From Terrabacter tumescens (GTDB taxonomy: Bacteria > Actinomycetota > Actinomycetes > Actinomycetales > Dermatophilaceae), in NCBI RefSeq assembly GCF_014646815.1, contig NZ_BMNZ01000010.1, forward strand, positions 40,517-104,516: a DNA stretch of 64,000 nt. The letters are read 5' to 3'. A program made the position numbers and the translations under genes. The notes beneath the pieces were generated by a model. It made no database searches. It saw nothing but the letters and a program-made list of their open reading frames with translations, and was not told the DNA's origin. Below, piece by piece: positions 49,450-57,801 of the stretch (its first letter is position 1; each line of letters begins with the position of its first letter).

Positions 49450-50385
49450 ATGGCCCCCGGCGGACGTGCGTCGAGCAGCGCGACTTCCGTTCGCACCGAT
49501 GACCTGACCAAGCGCTTCGGCACCCGCCGAGGCGTCGAGGGCGTCACGATCGAGGTCCGGGACGGGGAGGTCTTCGGGTTCCTCGGGCCCAACGGGGCCG
49601 GCAAGTCCACGACGATCCGCCTGCTCATGGGTCTCCAGCGCCCGAGCCGCGGCGTCGCACGTGTCCTGGGGCTCGACCCGGTCGCCGATGGCGCCGCAGT
49701 TCGCCGCGACGTCGGCTACCTGCCCGGCGAGCTGGCACTCTTCCCCCGCCTGACGGGGCGCGAGACGCTGGAGCGCCTCGGCGGAGCGCGCGACCTGCGT
49801 GACACAGGCTGGCGGGACAGCCTGATCGAGCGGTTCGGCGCCGAGATCGACCGCCCGGTCCGGGCGCTGTCGAAGGGCAACCGACAGAAGATCGGGCTCG
49901 TCCAGGCCTTCATGCACCGCCCTCGCCTCCTCATCCTCGACGAGCCGACCTCGGGCTTGGACCCCCTTCTGCAAGAGGAGTTCTCGCGCCTCATCCAAGA
50001 GGTGTCGGCCGACGGGGTCACGGTCTTCCTCTCCTCGCACGACCTCGACGAGGTCCAGCGGCTCGCTTCCACCGTGGCGATCATCCGCGAGGGTCACGTG
50101 GTGGCCGTCGACACGGTCGACGGGCTGCGACGCACGGCGCCCCAGGTCATCGAGCTGCGTTTCGCACACCCACCCCGGACTCGCTTCGCCGACCTGCCTG
50201 GGGTCAGCGTGACCGCCCAGGGCGAGCGGGACGTCACGTTGGGCGTCACCGGACCGGTGTCGGCCGTCCTCCGCGCCGCCGTGTCCGACGACGTCACCGG
50301 CATCACGGCACGGCCGGTGGATCTCGAGGAGCTCTTCCTGCGCTACTACGACCCCCTCACCGAGGAGAAGGACCATGCGCACTGA
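49450..50385 (+). CDS. ABC transporter ATPase (drug-export type)
   Basis: 311 aa. Walker A GPNGAGKST (about 52-60), signature ALSKGNRQ with SKGN in place of SGGQ, Walker B LLILDEPTSGLD, and H-loop SSHDLDE. The C-terminal 90 residues form the regulatory part of CcmA/DrrA-type exporters. It begins 4 bp after the MarR stop and overlaps the permease gene by 11 bp, so the three genes form one unit that may export a toxic compound. Confidence 0.92.
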   Translation: MAPGGRASSSATSVRTDDLTKRFGTRRGVEGVTIEVRDGEVFGFLGPNGAGKSTTIRLLMGLQRPSRGVARVLGLDPVADGAAVRRDVGYLPGELALFPRLTGRETLERLGGARDLRDTGWRDSLIERFGAEIDRPVRALSKGNRQKIGLVQAFMHRPRLLILDEPTSGLDPLLQEEFSRLIQEVSADGVTVFLSSHDLDEVQRLASTVAIIREGHVVAVDTVDGLRRTAPQVIELRFAHPPRTRFADLPGVSVTAQGERDVTLGVTGPVSAVLRAAVSDDVTGITARPVDLEELFLRYYDPLTEEKDHAH

Positions 50386-51163
50386 CGTGATGCGCCTCGA
50401 CGTCCGGCTCCGGCGTCGCGGGCTCGTCGGCTACACCGTCGGGATGGGGGCGTATGCCGTGCTGGTCGTGGCGCTCTACCCCACCTTCAAGGGCGACACA
50501 GGTCTCGACGCCATCACCTCGGGCAACTCGTCCCTGTCCGCATTGCTGGGCGTCAGCGGACCCCTGACGTCCCCGGACGGATGGATGAACGCCAACATCT
50601 ACGCCAACTTCCTGCCGCTCGTCGTGCTGCTCATGACGATCGGCTACGGCGCCTCCGCCGTGGCCGGCCAGGACGAGGACGGGGTGCTCGGGCTCACGGC
50701 GGCCCTCCCCCTGGGCCGGGTCTCGCTCGCCGTGCAGAAGATCCTGGCCCTCGTCGTCATCGCCACGCCGGTCGCGGCCGTGACGATGCTGGCCGCCGTC
50801 GCGGGCCGCCGCTCCGACATCGACCTCGCGACGGGGCCGCTGGTCGCCGCGACGGCCGCGGTCATCGGCCTCGGGATCGTCTTCGGACTCCTCGCGCTGC
50901 TCGTCGGCGCGCTGTCGAGCAGCCGGACCACGGCCCTCGGCGTCACCTCGGCCGTGGCCGCCCTCTCCTACGTCATCAGTGCGCTGGCACCCGTCGTGCA
51001 CTGGGTCCATGCCGTCCGGTGGCTCTCACCGTTCTACTGGGCCCTCGGTGGCGAGCCACTCACCCGAGGCATCGGGGCCGCGGCGACGTGGACCTTGGTG
51101 CTGTGCATCGGCGGCCTGGCGTCAGCCTGCGTGTGGGCGGTCGACCGGATGGACGTTCGGTGA
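50375..51163 (+). CDS. ABC-2-type permease
   Basis: 262 aa with six helices: the first at VGYTVGMGAYAVLVVALYP, then ANFLPLVVLLMTIGYGA, an AGQDEDGVLGLTAALPLGR cytoplasmic loop typical of ABC-2 permeases, and later helices to residue 255. It is the membrane partner of the ATPase just before it. GAGAAGG before ATG 50375 serves as ribosome site. Confidence 0.86.
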   Translation: MRTDVMRLDVRLRRRGLVGYTVGMGAYAVLVVALYPTFKGDTGLDAITSGNSSLSALLGVSGPLTSPDGWMNANIYANFLPLVVLLMTIGYGASAVAGQDEDGVLGLTAALPLGRVSLAVQKILALVVIATPVAAVTMLAAVAGRRSDIDLATGPLVAATAAVIGLGIVFGLLALLVGALSSSRTTALGVTSAVAALSYVISALAPVVHWVHAVRWLSPFYWALGGEPLTRGIGAAATWTLVLCIGGLASACVWAVDRMDVR

Positions 51164-51174
51164 GGCAGCCCACC

Positions 51175-51180
51175 TAGGGT
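51175..51180 (+). promoter_or_regulatory. -10 box TAGGGT for SCO6745-family gene (leaderless)
   Basis: TAGGGT, 7 nt, ATG 51188; this excludes the in-frame start at 51179. Confidence 0.58.
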
Positions 51181-51187
51181 GCTGGGC

Positions 51188-52036
51188 ATGAGCCGCACCG
51201 ACGACGTCGACCTCCTCCGTGCCTCCCGCCAGGCCTGGGGCGCCCTCGAGACGCTGCACGTGCTCGGCTACTTCGCCGACGACGTGCGCGATGCCTACGT
51301 GGCCCTCGGCCTGCACCCGCGCCTCAGCTACTTCGCCGCCCGGTCGGCCGCCTTCGGTGCGGTCGGGCCCGAGGTGCCGGCCGCGACGTTCTACGTCTTC
51401 GCGCCGTGGTTGCACGCCAAGGCGCTGCCGGCGTCGTGGTCGGTCGCGAGCCCGGAGCAGGTGCAGCAGGCTCGCCGCGACGGCATGGCGGTCGTGCTCG
51501 AGCGGGTCGTCGCAGACGCCGACGTCAGCGAGCTGCTCGACCTCGCTCGCACCGCCTGCGCCGGCCTGACCGCTCACGGTCGTCCGTTGTATGCCGCTCA
51601 CGCCGGGCTCGCGTGGCCCGACGAGCCGCGCCTCGCGCTGTGGCACGCCGCGACCCTGATCCGCGAGCACCGGGGCGACGGGCACGTGGCGGCCCTGCTC
51701 CGCGCCGGCCTCGACCCGGTCGAGTCGATCGTCGTCGGCGGGCTCTTCGCCGGCAACACCGGCTTCATGCGGTCGAGCCGCGGGTGGTCCGACGAGGAGT
51801 GGGCCGCAGCGACCGCGCGGCTCCGTGAGCGGGGCCTCGTCGACGGCGACTCCCTCACCGACGAGGGGCTCGCCTTCCGCAAGGACCTCGAGCGCGAGAC
51901 GGACCGGATGGCTCTCGAGGGATGGGCGCACCTGGGGCTCGACGGCACGCGCCGGGTCGCCGAGCTCGCCGCGCCGCTGCGGGCCGCCGCGCTTGCGAGC
52001 GGCATCCTCCCCGACTGGATCAGCTCCCGCGGCTGA
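51188..52036 (+). CDS. SCO6745-family protein
   Basis: 282 aa, soluble and mainly helical. The start SRQAWGALETLHVLGYFADDV, the FYVFAPWLHAKALP segment and the GWSDEEWAAATARLRERGLVDGD winged-helix-like part are typical of this actinobacterial family, whose biochemical role is unknown. The late segment resembles a helix-turn-helix, so DNA or ligand binding is possible. A palindrome follows. Confidence 0.78.
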   Translation: MSRTDDVDLLRASRQAWGALETLHVLGYFADDVRDAYVALGLHPRLSYFAARSAAFGAVGPEVPAATFYVFAPWLHAKALPASWSVASPEQVQQARRDGMAVVLERVVADADVSELLDLARTACAGLTAHGRPLYAAHAGLAWPDEPRLALWHAATLIREHRGDGHVAALLRAGLDPVESIVVGGLFAGNTGFMRSSRGWSDEEWAAATARLRERGLVDGDSLTDEGLAFRKDLERETDRMALEGWAHLGLDGTRRVAELAAPLRAAALASGILPDWISSRG

Positions 52037-52055
52037 CCGGCCCCCACCCTCTGCC

Positions 52056-52105
52056 GGTTCGAGGTGATGTCGGCACCCGCGTCGGTGCCGGGATCGCCTC
52101 GAACG
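52056..52105. terminator. GAGGT-type palindrome between convergent genes
   Basis: GTTCGAGG (52057-52064) pairs with CCTCGAAC (52097-52104); an inner stem GGCACC/GGTGCC (52072-52089) closes the loop. It probably ends transcription from both sides. Confidence 0.7.
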
Positions 52106-52110
52106 AGCGG

Positions 52111-52914
52111 TCAGGGCGTGAAGGCGTCGCGGAACCGCTCGAGAGCCAGCTCGTCGTCTCCCGACGCCCAGCCCTCCAGACCGACCGGACCGGCATACCC
52201 CATCTCGACGAGCGCACGCGCGACCGCGGGATAGGCGATCTCGCCCGTGCCCGGCTCGCACCGCCCTGGGACGTCGGCGACCTGGATCTCGCCGATGTGC
52301 GGGATTGCCCGACGGCACAGCTCGATGAGGTTCCCCTCGCCGATCTGCGCGTGGTAGAGGTCGAGCATCAGCCTCAGGTGCGGGCTGTCGACGGCCTCGA
52401 CGAGCGCCAGGCAGTCGGCCGCGGTCGCGAAGGGCACGCCGGGGTGGTCGACGGCGGTGTTGAGGTTCTCGAGCACGAACATCACGCCCTCGCGCTCCCC
52501 CAGCTCGGCGATGCGACCGAGGGTGCGCTGCGCGGTGAGCCACATCGGCCCGGTCGCGACGGGCTCGGGCCGCACCGGCAGACCGCGGTCGTCGAGTCCC
52601 GTGCCGTGCAGGTTGAGCCGCGCGATGCCGAGCCGCCTCGCGACCGGCACCGACTTGGCCGCGGTCGCGAGCAGCTCGTCGGCACCCTCCGCGTCGGAGA
52701 GGCGCCCGCGCACGTAGCCGGTCATCGAGGAGTAGACGACCCCTTCACCCCGCAGCGCCTCGAGCTCGTCGATGTCGTGGCGCGTCCAGTCCCAGATCTC
52801 GACCTGGAAGCCGAGCCCGTGGATGCGGCGCACCCGCTCGGCGAAGGGCAGGTCGACGAAGACCATCTCGGCGCTGACCGCGAGTGTGAAGTGGCTCTCC
52901 CCCGTCGTCGGCAT
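52111..52914 (-). CDS. TIM-barrel sugar isomerase (hydroxypyruvate isomerase-like)
   Basis: 267 aa. VFVDLPFAERVRRIHGLGFQVEIW is the first strand and helix; the metal ligands of the family appear as E in FVLENLN, D and H in MLDLYHAQ, H in IPHIGEIQVADVPGR and E near GLEGWASG. It probably isomerises hydroxypyruvate or a related keto-sugar. The start ATG 52914 overlaps the dehydrogenase stop (ATGA), so the two are coupled under the LacI operator at 53965. Confidence 0.87.
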   Translation of the reverse strand: MPTTGESHFTLAVSAEMVFVDLPFAERVRRIHGLGFQVEIWDWTRHDIDELEALRGEGVVYSSMTGYVRGRLSDAEGADELLATAAKSVPVARRLGIARLNLHGTGLDDRGLPVRPEPVATGPMWLTAQRTLGRIAELGEREGVMFVLENLNTAVDHPGVPFATAADCLALVEAVDSPHLRLMLDLYHAQIGEGNLIELCRRAIPHIGEIQVADVPGRCEPGTGEIAYPAVARALVEMGYAGPVGLEGWASGDDELALERFRDAFTP

Positions 52915-53942
52915 CAGGCACCGACCCGATCCGCGTCGCGCACGGTCACGGTGGCGCCGGTCTCGACCGCCTCGATGCAGGCGAGCGCGATCCGCAGCGC
53001 GGCGCGGGCGTCCTCGCCGCCGACCTGCGTCGGGGTGCCCTCGCGGACGGCGATGCAGAAGGCAGCGAGCTCCGCGGCATACGCGTCCGTGAAGAGGTCG
53101 GTGTCGGCGCGGGCGGTCGGGCTCGAGACCCCGGCGGCGCTCCAGTGCGCCGTGTGCAGATGGGCCGGGCTGCCCGCGGTCACCATGCCGGCCGAGCCGA
53201 ACGCCTCGCCCCGCACGTCGTAGCCGTAGGCCGCCGAGAAGCTCGCCTCGGCGACCGCGATGGCGCCGTTGTCGTAGCGGATCGTCACGACGGCGGTGTC
53301 GAGCAGGCCGGCGTCCTTGAAGTCGGGGGCCACGAGCGCGTCGGCCATGACGGACACCTCGACGGCGGTCGCGCCGGCGTTGAACCAGTTGAGCGTGTCG
53401 AAGTCGTGGATCAGCGTCTGGGTGAAGATCGTCCACGGCGGCACGCCGGCCGGGTTCGCGAGCCCGGGGTCGCGGGTCAGCGAGCGCAGCAGCTGCGGCG
53501 TGCCGATGCCACCGGCCGCGACCGTCTCGTGCGCAGTGGCGAAGTCGCGCGCGAAGCGTCGGTTGAACCCGACCTGCAGGGGTATGCCGGCAGCCCGGCG
53601 CGCAGCGACGGCGCGGTCTGCGTCGGCGAGGGTCATCGCCATGGGCTTCTCGACGAAGACGGCCTTGCCGGCCTCGGCCGCGGCGACGACGAGGTCGGCA
53701 TGGGCCGTGCTCGCGCACGTGATCGCCACGGCCTCGATGCGGGGGTCGTCGATGAGGGCCTGTGGGTCGGTGAGCCACTCGACGCCGAGCTGGTCGCCGA
53801 GGCGTTCGGCGGCCCCGGCCTGGACGTCGGCGACCGCTACGAGCTCGGCCTCACCGAGGCGGCGCGCCAGGGTGATGGCGTGATGGGTGCCGATGCGTCC
53901 GGCTCCGATGAGCCCGAACCGGACGGGGTCGGTGCGCGTCAT
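52914..53942 (-). CDS. Gfo/Idh/MocA-family dehydrogenase (inositol-type)
   Basis: 342 aa NAD(P)-dependent oxidoreductase. GLIGAGRIGTHHA is the Rossmann motif, VEKPMAMT carries the conserved E-K-P, and the later DFDTLNWFNAG matches the His/Asp active-site part of inositol 2-dehydrogenases (here HDFDTLNW). It may oxidise inositol or another polyol. AAGGAGT before ATG 53942. It is the first gene of an operon with the isomerase and is divergent from LacI. Confidence 0.9.
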   Translation of the reverse strand: MTRTDPVRFGLIGAGRIGTHHAITLARRLGEAELVAVADVQAGAAERLGDQLGVEWLTDPQALIDDPRIEAVAITCASTAHADLVVAAAEAGKAVFVEKPMAMTLADADRAVAARRAAGIPLQVGFNRRFARDFATAHETVAAGGIGTPQLLRSLTRDPGLANPAGVPPWTIFTQTLIHDFDTLNWFNAGATAVEVSVMADALVAPDFKDAGLLDTAVVTIRYDNGAIAVAEASFSAAYGYDVRGEAFGSAGMVTAGSPAHLHTAHWSAAGVSSPTARADTDLFTDAYAAELAAFCIAVREGTPTQVGGEDARAALRIALACIEAVETGATVTVRDADRVGA

Positions 53943-53963
53943 GACTACTCCTTCGCGATCTGG

Positions 53964-53979
53964 ACTAGAGCGCTCTAGT
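53964..53979. promoter_or_regulatory. LacI operator 1
   Basis: ACTAGAGCGCTCTAGT, a perfect 16-bp palindrome, 22 bp upstream of the dehydrogenase start. Its core GAGCGCTC is the usual LacI-family centre. Confidence 0.82.
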
Positions 53980-54038
53980 TCTGGCTCCAGTGAAGCCGCT
54001 CGCCGTGACGCGCGTCAAGGGCTTGGCCGAATGTTGTG

Positions 54039-54052
54039 GAGCGCTCTAGAGT
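54039..54052. promoter_or_regulatory. LacI operator 2 and leaderless promoter
   Basis: GAGCGCTC (54039-54046) has the same core and lies 71 bp from operator 1. It touches the -10 box TAGAGT (54047-54052), 6 nt from GTG 54059, so the regulator should repress itself. Confidence 0.72.
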
Positions 54053-54058
54053 CGCGGC

Positions 54059-55099
54059 GTGGGACGCGAGAAGGTCACGATGGAGCACGTCGCGGCACGT
54101 GCGGGCGTCTCGCGGGCCCTCGTGTCGATCGTCTTCCGCGGCGTCCCGGGGGCGTCCGAGGCAACGCGCGAGCGCGTCCTGGCCGCGGCGCGCGAGCTCG
54201 ACTACCGCCCCGACACCCGGGCGAGCCGGCTCGGCAGCAGCCGCACCCGCACGCTCGGCGTCACCTTCAGCGTCGGACACGCCTTTCACGGCGACCTCCT
54301 CGAGAGCCTCTACACGCACGCGGACGCCGCCGCCTACGAGCTCGTTCTCAGCGGCGTCACGCCGTCCCGGTCGGAGGAGGCCGCCGTCGAGACGCTCCTC
54401 GCCGAGCGGTGCGAGGGCATCGTCCTGCTCGGCAGCAGCCAGTCCACGGCGCAGCTCACCCGACTGGCCGGGCGCGTGCCGGTGGTCAGCGTGCTGCGCC
54501 CGAGCTCCGTCGAGGACGTCGGCGTCGTGCGCACCGACGACGGTGCCGGCCTGCGCCTCGCGGTCGAGCACCTGCGCAGCCTCGGCCACACGCGCATCGC
54601 CCTCCTCGACGGCGGTCGCACGGCCGGCGGGGCCGAGCGGCGGCGCGGCTACCGCACGGCCGTGCGCCGCCTGCCCGCCCTGTCGGAGATCGTCCTCCCC
54701 GGCGGGCTGAGCGAGCTCGAGGGCGCGGCTGCGGCCCTCGCCTTCCTCGACCTCTCGCCGCGCGAGCGGCCCTCTGCCGTCGCAGCCTTCAACGACCGGT
54801 GCGCCATCGGCTTCATCGACGTCGTGCGTCAGCACGGGCTCCGGGTCCCGGACGACGTCTCCGTCGTCGGCTTCGACGACATCACCGAGGCCGGCTACCC
54901 GCACGTGGCGCTGACGACGGTGCGCCAGGACGCCGAACAGCTCGGGGTCGAGGCCGTCCGCGCCCTCGCGGACCGGCTGGACGGGTCGGCCGCGACCGCT
55001 CCCGCACGCGTCGTCATCCAGCCCGAGCTCGTCGTCCGGTCCAGCACGGCGCGACCGTCGGAGGTCGAGTCACCGAGGCCTCGCCCGGACCTCTCATGA
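54059..55099 (+). CDS. LacI-family repressor of the polyol operon
   Basis: 346 aa. The N-terminal helix-turn-helix reads TMEHVAARAGVSRALVSIVF and the hinge helix ATRERVLAAARELDY; the periplasmic-binding-protein-like sensor follows (GIVLLGSSQST, FNDRCAIGFIDVV, VVGFDDITEAGYPHVAL). GTG 54059 follows a leaderless promoter. It probably represses the divergent dehydrogenase-isomerase operon. The last bases overlap an alpha/beta hydrolase gene by 4 bp. Confidence 0.92.
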   Translation: MGREKVTMEHVAARAGVSRALVSIVFRGVPGASEATRERVLAAARELDYRPDTRASRLGSSRTRTLGVTFSVGHAFHGDLLESLYTHADAAAYELVLSGVTPSRSEEAAVETLLAERCEGIVLLGSSQSTAQLTRLAGRVPVVSVLRPSSVEDVGVVRTDDGAGLRLAVEHLRSLGHTRIALLDGGRTAGGAERRRGYRTAVRRLPALSEIVLPGGLSELEGAAAALAFLDLSPRERPSAVAAFNDRCAIGFIDVVRQHGLRVPDDVSVVGFDDITEAGYPHVALTTVRQDAEQLGVEAVRALADRLDGSAATAPARVVIQPELVVRSSTARPSEVESPRPRPDLS

Positions 55100-55890
55100 C
55101 CCGGAGCCGACTCGAGCCAGGTATCCGAGAGCACCTGACGACGGTGCGGGGTCGAGTCGTGCGATCACTGACCGTCGGCGAGCAGCGTTCCAGCACAGCG
55201 CCGCTCGTCGTCATCGTTCCTGGCCTCGGGCTGCCCTTCTACACGCTGCCGACGGCACGCGCGCTCGTCGCGCGAGGGTTCGACGCCGCCGTGCTCGACC
55301 TGCCCGGCTTCGGCTCGAGCCGCCCGTGGCCGACGCGCCCCTCGATCCATGCCATCGGGCTCACCGCGGCCCGCTGGGTCGAGGCCACGGCGAGCAGGCG
55401 CCCGGTCGTGGTGCTCGGCCACTCGACCGGAGGGCAGGCCGCCCTGACCACCGGCCTCGCCCTCAGTGCCCGGCGACGCGCCCTCGCTGTCGTGCTGGCC
55501 GGGACGACGTTCGCGCCGGAACAGCGCCGCCTGTGGCGACTGGCCGGCGCCACTCCCCTCGCCTACCGCGACGACGGCCCGGCAGAGGTGGACCCTGCAG
55601 AGCTGTACCGCGGTCGGACCGGCATCGTCGCGATACTGCACTCGGGACTGCGGGACGCGCCCGAGCAGCGCATCAGCCGGCTGCCGGTGCCGCTGACGGT
55701 CACGGCGGGCGTGCACGACGCCTTCGTGCCGGTCCCGTGGCTCGACCGCCTGGCGCTGTCGGCCAGCAGCGCCCCGAGCGTGCGCACCTCGCTGCTCGGC
55801 GGCTCGCACAACAACCTCTTCACCCATCCGGACGCGGTCGCCGACCTCGTCGCCCTGGCCGCCGAGGACGCCACGCGATCCGCCGGGTGA
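55096..55890 (+). CDS. alpha/beta hydrolase
   Basis: 264 aa. VVIVPGLGLPFYTLPTARALV is the first strand, and GHSTGGQA holds the nucleophile Ser of the elbow. The late Asp and His are in GVHDAFVP and GGSHNNLFTHPD. The substrate is unknown; it may be an esterase for an acylated sugar or another small ester. ATG 55096 overlaps the LacI stop (ATGA), so it is co-expressed with the repressor. Confidence 0.85.
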   Translation: MTRSRLEPGIREHLTTVRGRVVRSLTVGEQRSSTAPLVVIVPGLGLPFYTLPTARALVARGFDAAVLDLPGFGSSRPWPTRPSIHAIGLTAARWVEATASRRPVVVLGHSTGGQAALTTGLALSARRRALAVVLAGTTFAPEQRRLWRLAGATPLAYRDDGPAEVDPAELYRGRTGIVAILHSGLRDAPEQRISRLPVPLTVTAGVHDAFVPVPWLDRLALSASSAPSVRTSLLGGSHNNLFTHPDAVADLVALAAEDATRSAG

Positions 55891-55900
55891 CGCCGGCGTG

Positions 55901-56559
55901 TCAGTCCGACGGCGCGGGGTCGCGCCCCTGCCACGTGCAGACGCAGGCCTCGTTACCCTCGGGGTCGGCGAGGATCCAGAAGGCGGGGGCACTGTCGTCC
56001 GACACGAGGCGGCCGCCCGCGGCGAGGGCCCGCTCGATGCGGCCGGGCGCCTCGTCGTGGGCGACGGTGACGTCGAGGTGGATCCGGTTGCGTTGCGGCC
56101 GTGGCTCGTCCATCTGCTGGAACCACACCGCCGGGCCGAGCCGCAGCGGGTCCTGGAGGTCGTCGCGGGCGACGACGTCCCAGCCGAGCACGGCGTCCCA
56201 GAAGGGCCGCACCGCGTCGATGTCCACGGCGTCGATCGCGATCTCGACGTCCGTGAGCGTGCCGGCGCGGACGCGAGCCCCAGCTCCGCGACGACGGCGT
56301 CCACGGCGCGTCCCACGGCGATGTCGTCGTCGGTGACACCACCCGCGGACGCGGTCGACACGGCCAGGTGCACGACGTCACCGCGCACGTCGACGTCCGG
56401 ACCGCGACCGAGCACGGCCGCCACCTCACCGACCCGCGCGACGAAGCCGAAGGCGGCCGCCGCATCGGGCGCGCGCACCGTGAGGTGCATGCGTTGGAGC
56501 AGGAACCGCCACGTGGGCAGGGCGTCGGACGCCGCCCGACGGGAGAGCTTGTCGGCCAT
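55901..56559 (-). pseudogene. pterin dehydratase-like/VOC fusion with frameshift
   Basis: Two adjoining frames make one protein. The first, from ATG 56559, gives about 93 residues resembling a 4a-hydroxytetrahydrobiopterin dehydratase-like domain (FLLQRMHLTVRAPD, DVVHLAVSTA, VDAVVAELG). The second, to 55901, gives a VOC domain (LTDVEIAIDAVDIDAVRPFW to ADPEGNEACVCTW). Actinobacteria have intact fusions of this order. One extra G in the GGGG run at 56278-56281 would join them as AELG-ARVRAGTLTDV, so this is one base lost or a sequence error. A leaderless promoter (TACGGT, 56566-56571) supports the start. Confidence 0.75.
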
Positions 56560-56565
56560 GGCCCG

Positions 56566-56571
56566 ACCGTA
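56566..56571 (-). promoter_or_regulatory. -10 box TACGGT for the fusion gene (leaderless)
   Basis: Minus strand: TACGGT, 6 nt, ATG 56559. Confidence 0.48.
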
Positions 56572-56599
56572 GCCCGCGGCGCCGACGGTCGGCGGCCCG

Positions 56600-57649
56600 T
56601 CACCCCTCGCGCGTGCCGTCACCCCGGGTGGCGTGGTCGCCGCGCGGTGCCGTCGTGCCGCGGACGACGAGGTGCGGCTCGAGCACGACGTCGACCGCCT
56701 CGGTGCGGCCGCCGTCGAGACGCTGGGTCGCGGCCTCGACGGCGGCAACCGCCATCGCCTCGGGTGCCTGGCTGACGCTCGTCAGGTCGACGGTGGCGAG
56801 ACGGGCGACGAGGCTGTCGTCGTAGCCGACGACCGCGACGTCGCCCGGCACGTCGAGCCCGTCACGCCGCAGCCGGTCGAGCAGCCCGAGCGCGACACGG
56901 TCGTTGAACGCGACGACCGCGGACGGCATGCGCAACGGGGCCTCGCGGGTTCGGAGGGACTCGGCTGCGGCGACGCCGGACTCCTCGTCGTCGCCGCCCG
57001 CGGCGACGTCGGCGGCGTCGGCGAGGCCGAGGCGCTTCAGGGCGTGGCGGTAGCCCTGGCGGCGCAGCGTGGAGATCGGCCCCCGGGGGCCGTCGACGAA
57101 GGCGATGTCTCGGTGGCCCAGACCCACGAGGTGCTCGACCGCGAGGCCCACGCCGACGTCGTCGGCGGCCCGCACGACGTCGACCCCGGCGGCCCGGGCG
57201 CGGCGGCCGATGGCGACGACATGGTGCTCCTCGGCGAGCGCCGCGAGCTCGGCGTCGGGCAGGCGCGGACCGAGCAGGAGCAGGGCCTCGCACCGGAAGT
57301 CGAGCAGCGACTCGACGGCGCGACGCTCGTCCCGGGTGCGGGTCAGCGGGCTGACGACGACGTCGTAGCCGCGCTCGTCGGCGGCGGCCTGGAGGTCCTC
57401 GAGCAGCTCGCCGTGGAAGGTGCTCCGGACGTCCATCGTCACGCCGAGCAGCTGCGTGCGACGCCGGGCGAGCAGGCTCGCCGTGCGGTCGGCGCGGTAG
57501 CCGAGGTCGCGTGCAGCCTCGAGCACCGCCTCCCTCGTCGCGGCACTGGGGCCGGGCCGGCCGCGCAGGACGAGCGACACCGAGGCCGTGCTGACGCGGG
57601 CCCGCGCGGCGACGTCCTCGAGGCGGGGACGCGAGGGACGGGACGGCAT
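56600..57649 (-). CDS. LacI-family repressor of the second sugar operon
   Basis: 349 aa. The helix-turn-helix is RLEDVAARARVSTASVSLVL, the hinge ATREAVLEAARDLGY; the sensor domain has ALLLLGPRLPD, AFNDRVALGLLDRL and VVGYDDSLVARLATVDL. AAGGAG before ATG 57649 sets the start and excludes GTG-type starts up to 57724. It is divergent from the dehydrogenase-isomerase pair. The motif GGCATACG overlaps its start codon. Confidence 0.92.
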   Translation of the reverse strand: MPSRPSRPRLEDVAARARVSTASVSLVLRGRPGPSAATREAVLEAARDLGYRADRTASLLARRRTQLLGVTMDVRSTFHGELLEDLQAAADERGYDVVVSPLTRTRDERRAVESLLDFRCEALLLLGPRLPDAELAALAEEHHVVAIGRRARAAGVDVVRAADDVGVGLAVEHLVGLGHRDIAFVDGPRGPISTLRRQGYRHALKRLGLADAADVAAGGDDEESGVAAAESLRTREAPLRMPSAVVAFNDRVALGLLDRLRRDGLDVPGDVAVVGYDDSLVARLATVDLTSVSQAPEAMAVAAVEAATQRLDGGRTEAVDVVLEPHLVVRGTTAPRGDHATRGDGTREG

Positions 57650-57677
57650 ACGACTCCTTGGTTCGACGAGCTCAGGG

Positions 57678-57697
57678 CACTTTGTCAGAACAAAGTG
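57678..57697. promoter_or_regulatory. inverted repeat CACTTTGT-CAGA-ACAAAGTG
   Basis: Perfect 8-bp arms with a 4-nt centre, 29 bp upstream of the LacI start and overlapping the TTGACA (57698-57703) next to it. It could be an operator for the LacI gene or for another regulator. Confidence 0.55.
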
Positions 57698-57737
57698 TTG
57701 ACAGGCGCGGGACGCGCTCCGCACACTGGTGCCATCG

Positions 57738-57756
57738 TAATCTTAAAGCGCTTTAA
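57738..57756. promoter_or_regulatory. LacI operator and promoter of dehydrogenase operon
   Basis: TTAAAGCGCTTTAA (57743-57756) is a perfect 14-bp palindrome with the LacI-type AGCGCT centre, strikingly A/T-rich for this genome. TAATCT (57738-57743) could be the -10 box; the start of transcription would then be inside the palindrome. Confidence 0.75.
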
Positions 57757-57801
57757 ATCGCCGCTGCGACCCCGACCTAGATGTCCAGAGAGGCACATCC
57801 C

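Noticed and set aside
53887..55095. Long N-terminal extension of the alpha/beta hydrolase through the LacI gene
   Set aside because: It is an out-of-frame shadow of LacI; ATG 55096 overlaps the LacI stop in the usual coupled manner.
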